Of a stretch of DNA of 64,000 nucleotides, positions 58,771 to 64,000 are shown piece after piece. The position numbers and the translations under genes are program-made. How positions within the stretch are numbered: position 1 is the stretch's first letter; each line of letters opens with the position of its first letter. Location of the stretch: the NCBI RefSeq assembly GCF_022095675.1, contig NZ_JAHYSG010000054.1, positions 16,489-80,488 on the forward strand. Direction: 5' to 3'. The notes under the pieces were generated by a model. The model ran no database searches and had not been told where the DNA came from. It saw nothing but the letters and a program-made list of their open reading frames with translations. Source of the DNA: Dactylosporangium sp. AC04546. Lineage in GTDB: Bacteria; Actinomycetota; Actinomycetes; Mycobacteriales; Micromonosporaceae.

Positions 58771-59964
58771 ATGGAAACCCTGGCACAGATCCGCTCCGGA
58801 GCCACGCTCGAGCGGCTGCTCTGCCACCCCAGGCTGCCGTTGATAGCCGGTTGGGACACCGAACGCCCGGCGATTCGGATCTGGGAGTACGCAATCGGGC
58901 AGCTGCGGGAGATTGGCGCTGTCGGTGTGGATTCGACCGTCTACGACGCCGCCGGCTATGACCGGTTCAAACGGACACCGTCTGCCGCCTGGCATCCGGA
59001 TGAGCCACAGCTCGTGGTAGCGGACGGCAACAGCACGGCCTGCTGGACCCCCGCCAACACCTCCAGGATCGACGGCGTTCCACCGACCGGATACCACAGA
59101 AACGTGGCGTTCAGTCCGGACGGCCGGACACTCTGGCTCTCGCCCGCTGGCGGAGAGGAAGGCTGGGAGTCCTCCATCACGCTCGACCTTGCCTCCGGCG
59201 CAACCGCCATCGGCCCGCGCTGGGACACCGGAGTCGTGGCGTATCCGGGCGGTGGCCTCCTGGCCACCCTTCAGAGCGATCAGGGTGCCACCCTGGTGCT
59301 CTTCTCTCGAGATACCGGGCCGGTGCTGCGGCCAATGCGCCGGGCATTGGTCCTCGACTGCGACGGCTACGAGATCCCTACTTTCAGCCCGGACGGACGG
59401 CACTTCGCGGTGCGGGGCAACGCCTACGACAACTCGCTGGAGGTGTTCGAGTTTCCCGGGTTGCGCCGCGTTCTCGGCTTGACACTCGGGGAGCCGAGTC
59501 CGGGGTACCCGTACCCACAGGAGTGGCTGGACAGAATGCGCGCCTGGTCGCGCCACAACGTCGCGTTCGGGGCGTTTCCGGGTGTTCTCTGGATCGGGAC
59601 GCCGGATGGTGCCGTCATCGGGTTGGAGATCGATGGGAAGCGGGTGACCGAATTTGAGGCGCTGCCCGGGTCGGCGGTGACGGCACTGACGACCGCCGCC
59701 ACAGGTGAACTGATCATTGCCGGCCGGGACGGCACGCTTCGGGTGCTGTCGGTGGGGCGGGCCGGCCCATCCGAGGCGTCAACGGCCGCAGTGACCGAGT
59801 TTCTTGCCCGCACCTCTGAAGCGCGGGTCGTCGACATGGACCAACTTGACCTCACCGACGGAACCCGGACCTGGCAGCCGGGCGATCTAGGAACGGTCAC
59901 CGAAGCCTCCGAGAGTGACCCGTCCTGGCTGAAGATCCAGGCTGCCATGAACAGGCTTGCTTGA
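58771..59964 (+). CDS. WD40/beta-propeller-like protein, 397 aa
   Basis: Repeating blades: LLCHPRLPLIAGWDTERPAIRIWEY, WHPDEPQLVVADGNSTACW, VAFSPDGRTLWLSPAG, FSPDGRHFAVRGNAYDNSLEVFEF and LTTAATGELIIAGRDGTLRVLSV. AFSPDG and RIW-type ends are WD40-like. Cytoplasmic, no signal peptide. TACGGT (58759-58764) lies 6 nt before ATG 58771, a leaderless start. The function of stand-alone bacterial propellers of this kind is usually protein interaction. Confidence 0.82.
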   Translation: METLAQIRSGATLERLLCHPRLPLIAGWDTERPAIRIWEYAIGQLREIGAVGVDSTVYDAAGYDRFKRTPSAAWHPDEPQLVVADGNSTACWTPANTSRIDGVPPTGYHRNVAFSPDGRTLWLSPAGGEEGWESSITLDLASGATAIGPRWDTGVVAYPGGGLLATLQSDQGATLVLFSRDTGPVLRPMRRALVLDCDGYEIPTFSPDGRHFAVRGNAYDNSLEVFEFPGLRRVLGLTLGEPSPGYPYPQEWLDRMRAWSRHNVAFGAFPGVLWIGTPDGAVIGLEIDGKRVTEFEALPGSAVTALTTAATGELIIAGRDGTLRVLSVGRAGPSEASTAAVTEFLARTSEARVVDMDQLDLTDGTRTWQPGDLGTVTEASESDPSWLKIQAAMNRLA

Positions 59965-60203
59965 CCTCGACGCCAAGGCGCTGCGCCGAGCTGCGCAACC
60001 GCTGCGCATCGTCGTCAGGACGGCCGGATGCATCGGCACGCCGAGCGTCAAGTTGGCCCGCCGCCATTGCCGGTGACGCCATCCGGTACGGCGTCAGCAC
60101 CGCCCGGATCGAAGGCCAACGGTGGCATCAAGGTCAGGCCCTGGACGTGACAGTGACTTGAACAGGTTCGTCGGCCTACCCGGTCCGGCTCGGCTGGCGT
60201 ACC

Positions 60204-60749
60204 GTGCTCGGCTGGCCGCGCGCCGCGTTCGCGGCTACCACGTTCGCGGGCGCGACCGCGCTGGCGATCGGCGTCCTGACACTGAACGACTCCACCGCGA
60301 GGTACGCGGCGGTCATCCTGCTCATCGGGCTGTGCGGGCTCGCGGTCGGCGTTGTCGTCCAGCTGCGCCACGTGCTGACGCACCCGGTCGTTGCCGACGA
60401 CGAGGTCTCGCTGACCGCCGATATCATCATGCGGGTCGACGACGCCCGAGGTGGCGCCGCGCCGACCGCGGTGTGGTCGGTGTGGTCGCTGCCGGTGGTG
60501 TCGGTGTTCAGTACCGCCTTCGGGTGGTGGATCGCTGCCTGGCTCGTCTTCATTGTCCTGAGCGTCATCGCGCAGCGGTATGCCAGCAGCTCAACGATGG
60601 CGGCTGGGTCCACCTCCAACCCCACAGAATTCTCGGGCTATTCCCCACCACCAAGGTCACCACAGGACGCTCGATCAGCGGCCATGAGCGCGTGTCATGG
60701 ACGTCTCATTGTTCCGGGGGCGGCGATGGTCAATGCGGCACGCGAGTGA
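60204..60749 (+). CDS. Hypothetical membrane protein, 181 aa
   Basis: Starts at GTG 60204 without a visible ribosome-binding site. Three or four spans: AAFAATTFAGATALAIGVLTL, YAAVILLIGLCGLAVGVVVQL and WWIAAWLVFIVLSVIA. After SSSTMAAGSTSNP the C-terminal 45 residues look random and cover the 13-mer shared with repeat family B, so the true gene may be cut at its 3' end. No family recognised. Confidence 0.5.
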   Translation: MLGWPRAAFAATTFAGATALAIGVLTLNDSTARYAAVILLIGLCGLAVGVVVQLRHVLTHPVVADDEVSLTADIIMRVDDARGGAAPTAVWSVWSLPVVSVFSTAFGWWIAAWLVFIVLSVIAQRYASSSTMAAGSTSNPTEFSGYSPPPRSPQDARSAAMSACHGRLIVPGAAMVNAARE

Positions 60750-60822
60750 TCCCGGGAACCCAACGACAAGACACACGCTCTTGGAGCGCAGTGTCGCGGC
60801 GCCGATCGACTGCGGGCCCGGC

Positions 60823-61737
60823 TCAGGAGAGGCGGGACGCCTCGGTCTCCACGGCTTCCAGGAAGGCGGTCAGGGCCGGGGTCCGCGGACCGTCGCGGGT
60901 GACGGTGAACAGGCGGCGGCGCAGATCCGTCTCGGCGATCGGGCGTACGGCGATCGCCGCGTCGTCGCGGGGGATGGTCAGCGGCGGCAGCAGCGCGACG
61001 ACGCCAGCGGCGCGGACGAGCTCCAGTTGGACGTCCGCGTCGCTGGAGCGGTGGCGGAGGTCCGGCTCGTACCCGCCGAGCGCGCGGCACGTGCCGACCA
61101 CCATCGCGTGGTGGCCGGTGCCCTCGGCGGAGGCGGTCCAGACGTCGGTGCGCAGGGCGGCGACCGGCACGGGAGTGGACGGCGTGGCCAGGGGGTGAGC
61201 GGCCGGCAGGACCAGCCGGAGCGGCTCCTCGTACAGCACCTCGAAGCGCAGGCCCTCGGCCCTCGGGCGGGGGTGGCCGTCGTACTCGTCGCCGATGACC
61301 AGGTCGACCGTGCCCAGGCGGAGGCCGGGGAGCGACTGCTCCAGCTCCAGCTCGAAGATCTCCACGCGCAGCCGCGGGTGCTCGGCCTGCATCCGGGCCA
61401 CGGCCGGGATGAGCAGGCGACGGGCCGCGGACTGCAGGCCGCCCGCGCGGACCGTGCCGCGGACCTCGCCGCTCAGCGCCGCCAGGTCGGCCGTCGCCGC
61501 CTCGGCCGCGGCGAGCAGCAGGCGGGCGTGGCCGGCGAGCAGGCGGCCGGCGTCGGTGAGGCGCACGCCCCGGCCGGCCTTCTCGAACAGCCGCGCGCCG
61601 GTCTCCTTCTCCAACAGGGTCAGCTGCTGGGAGACCGCGGACGGGCTGTAGCCGAGCGCGGCGGCGACCGCGCCCAGCGTGCCGCGCTCCTCGAACTCGC
61701 GGAGCAGGCGCAGGCGGCGGAGGTCCAGCGCGACCAT
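60823..61737 (-). CDS. LysR family transcriptional regulator, 304 aa
   Basis: N-terminal HTH: LDLRRLRLLREFEERGTLGAVAAALGYSPSAVSQQLTLLEKETGARLFEKAGRGVRLTDAG. The periplasmic-binding-like domain starts around residue 90 (GTVRAGGLQSAARRLLIPAVARM). ATG 61737 has TAGAGT (minus strand, 61744-61749) 6 nt upstream, giving a leaderless mRNA. The divergent EamA gene begins 62 bp away, and LysR proteins commonly control a divergent exporter through the shared region. The effector is unknown. Confidence 0.93.
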   Translation of the reverse strand: MVALDLRRLRLLREFEERGTLGAVAAALGYSPSAVSQQLTLLEKETGARLFEKAGRGVRLTDAGRLLAGHARLLLAAAEAATADLAALSGEVRGTVRAGGLQSAARRLLIPAVARMQAEHPRLRVEIFELELEQSLPGLRLGTVDLVIGDEYDGHPRPRAEGLRFEVLYEEPLRLVLPAAHPLATPSTPVPVAALRTDVWTASAEGTGHHAMVVGTCRALGGYEPDLRHRSSDADVQLELVRAAGVVALLPPLTIPRDDAAIAVRPIAETDLRRRLFTVTRDGPRTPALTAFLEAVETEASRLS

Positions 61738-61799
61738 GCACAAACTCTAACCAATCAGGTCCAGGAATCGTCACTGGATCTGAGGGGTCGCCGTGCCCG

Positions 61800-62765
61800 A
61801 TGCTCTTCGGCGTGGGACCTGCACTCTGTCTGCTCTCCGCGGCGTGCTTCGGCGCGATGGCCATCTTCGGCAAGTTCGCCTACGCCGCCGGGGTCACCCC
61901 GGCCACGGCACTGCTGGTCCGCTTCACCATGGCAGCGGTGATTCTGGCGGTACTCCTGGCGCTGCGCCCGGCCCTGCGCCGCACAGGCCAGGCGCTGCGC
62001 CGCCGTGCCGTGCTCATCGCCCTCGGCCTCGGCGCCATCGGCTACGCGGCGCAGGCCGGCTTCTACTTCGCCGCGCTGGAGGTGATGGACGCGGCGCCGC
62101 TGTCGCTGATCCTGTACACCTACCCGGTGCTCGTCACGGTCGGCGCGGTACTGCTGGGAAGGGACCGCCTGACGTCCAGGCGCACGGCCGCGCTCGTGGC
62201 GGCGTCCGGGGGCACGCTGCTCGTGCTGCTCGGCGCCGGCGGCGGCGGTTTCCGGCCCCTCGGCGCACTGCTCGGCCTGGGCTCCGCGATCACCTACACG
62301 GTGTACATCCTCGTCGCCGACACCATCGTGGACGAGCTGCCGCCCGTCCTGCTCACCACGCTCGTGATGACCGGCGCGGCCGGCACCTTCGGGGCGCGGG
62401 CGCTGCTCACCGGGGACCTGGGCCTCGGGTTCCGGCCGGTGGGCTGGTGGTGGCTGGCCTGCATCGCGGTCGTGTCCACCGTCATGGCCGTGCTCGCGTT
62501 CTTCGCGGGCCTGCGCCGTACCGGCCCGTCGACGGCCGCGATCCTCTCCACGTTCGAGCCGGTGATCACCGCGGGCCTGGCCGCCGTCGTGCTCGGCGAG
62601 TCGCTGACCACCGTCCAGCTCGCCGGCGGTGGCCTCGTGCTCGCCTCCGCCGTCGTCCTGCAGATGGCCTCGAATGATCGGCGGTCGCCTCCGTCGGACA
62701 GCGGCTACCGCCGGGTACGAGCGGTCCTAGCGGGCGGTCGGAGGCACAACGGCGCGGGAAACTAG
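61800..62765 (+). CDS. EamA/DMT family transporter, 321 aa
   Basis: Ten-span drug/metabolite transporter with two EamA repeats: ACFGAMAIFGKFAYAAGVTPATALLVRFTMAA in the first half and LGLGSAITYTVYILVADTIVDELPPVLLTTLVMTGAAG in the second, each with typical APLSLILYTYPVLVTVGAVLLG or TAAILSTFEPVITAGLAAVVLGESLT. ATG 61800 is used (GAGGGG 13 nt upstream). It probably exports an amino acid or metabolite under LysR control. Confidence 0.9.
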   Translation: MLFGVGPALCLLSAACFGAMAIFGKFAYAAGVTPATALLVRFTMAAVILAVLLALRPALRRTGQALRRRAVLIALGLGAIGYAAQAGFYFAALEVMDAAPLSLILYTYPVLVTVGAVLLGRDRLTSRRTAALVAASGGTLLVLLGAGGGGFRPLGALLGLGSAITYTVYILVADTIVDELPPVLLTTLVMTGAAGTFGARALLTGDLGLGFRPVGWWWLACIAVVSTVMAVLAFFAGLRRTGPSTAAILSTFEPVITAGLAAVVLGESLTTVQLAGGGLVLASAVVLQMASNDRRSPPSDSGYRRVRAVLAGGRRHNGAGN

Positions 62766-62833
62766 CATTGATCAGCCGGCGTGCCCGGCCGTCGTGGGTG
62801 GGAGCACTCCTCCAGAGAGGTACGGGCCGAGCG

Positions 62834-64000
62834 ATGACCACTTCTGCACCGCGCAGCGGGGGCGGCGCGCCGGCCGGCACCGGGCCAGACGCGGCCGGTG
62901 GAGACTCCGCCCGCGCGCGGCGCGAGATCTGGGCCGACGCGGCAAGGGGAGCCTGCATCCTGATGGTCGTGCTCTGGCACATCGTCAAGAAGCACTACAT
63001 CGAGATCACCTGGCACACCTCGCTACCGATCCCGGACATGTGGGAGACGCTCGTCGAGCAGTTGATCCCGCTGCGGATGCCACTGTTCTTCACGATCTCC
63101 GGCCTCTTCGCGGCGAACGCGGTCAACCGGCCGTGGTCGGTCGTAGGGCGGTCGAAGGTGGCCCGCTTCTACTATCTGTTCGTCCTGTGGGTGCTCATCC
63201 AGGCCGTGGTGCTCGCGCTCACCCCCGACTTCAACACCACCCGCGCCCGCAGCCCGCTCGAACTGCTCGAACTGATCACCATCAGCCCGCCGAACCTCTG
63301 GTACCTCTACGCACTCGCGCTCTACTTCACGATCGCCAAGCTGGTCCGCCGGGTGCCCCCCGCGGTGGTGCTCGGCGGCGCGTTCGCGCTCTCCGCCGCC
63401 ACGGCCGCGGACCTCATCGCGGCCCCGGGCAACCGCGGCGGGCTGTTCGAGGACCTGTTCTTCTTCCTCGCCGGGCTGTACTTCCGGCCGCTCGTCGAAC
63501 GGCTCGCGAGGGGCTCCAGCCTGCGCCGCCTCGCCCTGACCGGAGCCGCCTTCGCCGCCGCCCTGCTCGCCGTGCGGGTCACCGCGTCGGAGAAGTGGCC
63601 GCTCGTCTGGCCGCTGGTCAGCATCGTCGCGGTGGTGTTCGGGGTGACCGCCGCCGGGCAGGTCGCGCGCTGGTCGGCGCTGGGCAACGGGCTGGCCGCG
63701 CTCGGCCGGCGCACCCTGCCGATCTATGTCATCCACATGCCGATCCTCGCCATGCTGGACCGGTTACTCTACAACCCGCTGTCGACTGTGGGCGAACGGT
63801 GGCAGTTGCTGGTCGCGATCGTCGAGCCGGCCGTCCTGACGACCCTGGTGGTCGTCGCCTGCCTGCTGCTCGAGACCGGGCTGCGCCAGGCCCGGGCGAC
63901 CTGGCTTTTCGAACTGCCCGGCCGCGGTGCCCGGCGGGCAGCACCCCGCCACGCGGCCCCGCGACGGCGCCGGCCGGGGGCGGTGGGAGTGGCCGCGGCG
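62834..64000 (+). CDS. Acyltransferase-3 family membrane protein, incomplete at the right edge
   Basis: From ATG 62834 the frame is open to the window end (389 codons). It begins with a hydrophilic region and then WADAARGACILMVVLWHIVKKHY, the AT3 signature (catalytic His in LWHI), followed by PLRMPLFFTISGLFAANAV, LWYLYALALYFTIAKLV, LFEDLFFFLAGLYFRPL and RTLPIYVIHMPILAML. About ten membrane spans are expected. Such proteins O-acylate sugars, peptidoglycan or secondary metabolites. The stop codon lies beyond the window. GAGAGGTACGG is upstream but distant. Confidence 0.88.
   Translation, partial: MTTSAPRSGGGAPAGTGPDAAGGDSARARREIWADAARGACILMVVLWHIVKKHYIEITWHTSLPIPDMWETLVEQLIPLRMPLFFTISGLFAANAVNRPWSVVGRSKVARFYYLFVLWVLIQAVVLALTPDFNTTRARSPLELLELITISPPNLWYLYALALYFTIAKLVRRVPPAVVLGGAFALSAATAADLIAAPGNRGGLFEDLFFFLAGLYFRPLVERLARGSSLRRLALTGAAFAAALLAVRVTASEKWPLVWPLVSIVAVVFGVTAAGQVARWSALGNGLAALGRRTLPIYVIHMPILAMLDRLLYNPLSTVGERWQLLVAIVEPAVLTTLVVVACLLLETGLRQARATWLFELPGRGARRAAPRHAAPRRRRPGAVGVAAA

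Noticed and set aside
59961..60161. 66-codon plus-strand frame between the WD40-like and membrane-protein genes
   Set aside because: Arg/Ser/Ala-rich text without start signals; likely non-coding.
1..64000. CRISPR arrays, rRNA genes, prophage or ICE modules
   Set aside because: No regularly spaced direct repeats, no rRNA-like sequence and no integrase, relaxase or phage structural genes were seen.

Overview
The window is very GC-rich, with dense genes, GTG and TTG starts, many 4-bp ATGA/GTGA stop-start overlaps and -10 boxes placed 6-8 nt before start codons (leaderless mRNAs). SARP-type regulators, HelR and mycothiol-type DinB domains also point to an actinomycete. Family-level resemblance suggests Micromonosporaceae or a relative; that is an inference, not a measurement.

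Layout. 0-2.2 kb: mobile-looking edge, with the 5' end of a TnpB-like gene and a 554-aa winged-helix protein of an uncharacterised family. 2.2-19 kb: mostly intact chromosomal genes, including an HTH/Clp-N/ABC-2 export operon with a palindromic operator, a truncated SDR gene, a tyrosine-phosphatase-like protein, a SUFU-domain protein, a STAS protein, a Tat-exported PhoX/DUF839 protein and the RNA-polymerase-recycling ATPase HelR behind a rifamycin-associated element. 20-25.5 kb: two MFS exporters, TetR, VOC, PadR, and a signal-peptidase-like protein lacking the expected catalytic lysine. 25.5-33.5 kb: an ECF sigma factor with a membrane partner, a bulb-lectin-like secreted protein, a broken Ro60 gene with a candidate Y RNA, Imm26-like and DUF4241 genes, and lgt. 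33.6-41.9 kb: sigJ and an AhpD-like gene sharing divergent SigJ-type promoters, a FAD enzyme/DinB fusion facing a 1209-aa SARP-LuxR regulator, and a methyltransferase. 41.9-45.6 kb: a MerR/DinB fusion, DUF4097 and a beta-lactamase-fold hydrolase. 45.6-54.2 kb: a decayed zone with frameshifted genes, an IS110 remnant and dispersed short repeats among intact small genes. 54.2-64 kb: a tetracycline-type ribosomal protection GTPase, a GNAT/nitrilase operon, SMI1/KNR4, a WD40-like protein, LysR facing an EamA exporter, and the start of an acyltransferase-3 gene.

How it works together. Many genes suit sensing and tolerating antibiotics or competitors: HelR, ribosomal protection, two MFS pumps, an ABC exporter, VOC and GNAT enzymes, and orphan immunity-type domains (SUFU, SUKH, Imm26). 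Regulation is unusually legible: palindromic operators sit on or beside promoters for the HTH-ABC, MFS/TetR and PadR loci, and sigJ carries matched divergent promoters. The strongest observations are the SigJ promoter pair, the Ro60/Y-RNA locus, the signal-peptidase-like fusion and the HTH-Clp-ABC operon.
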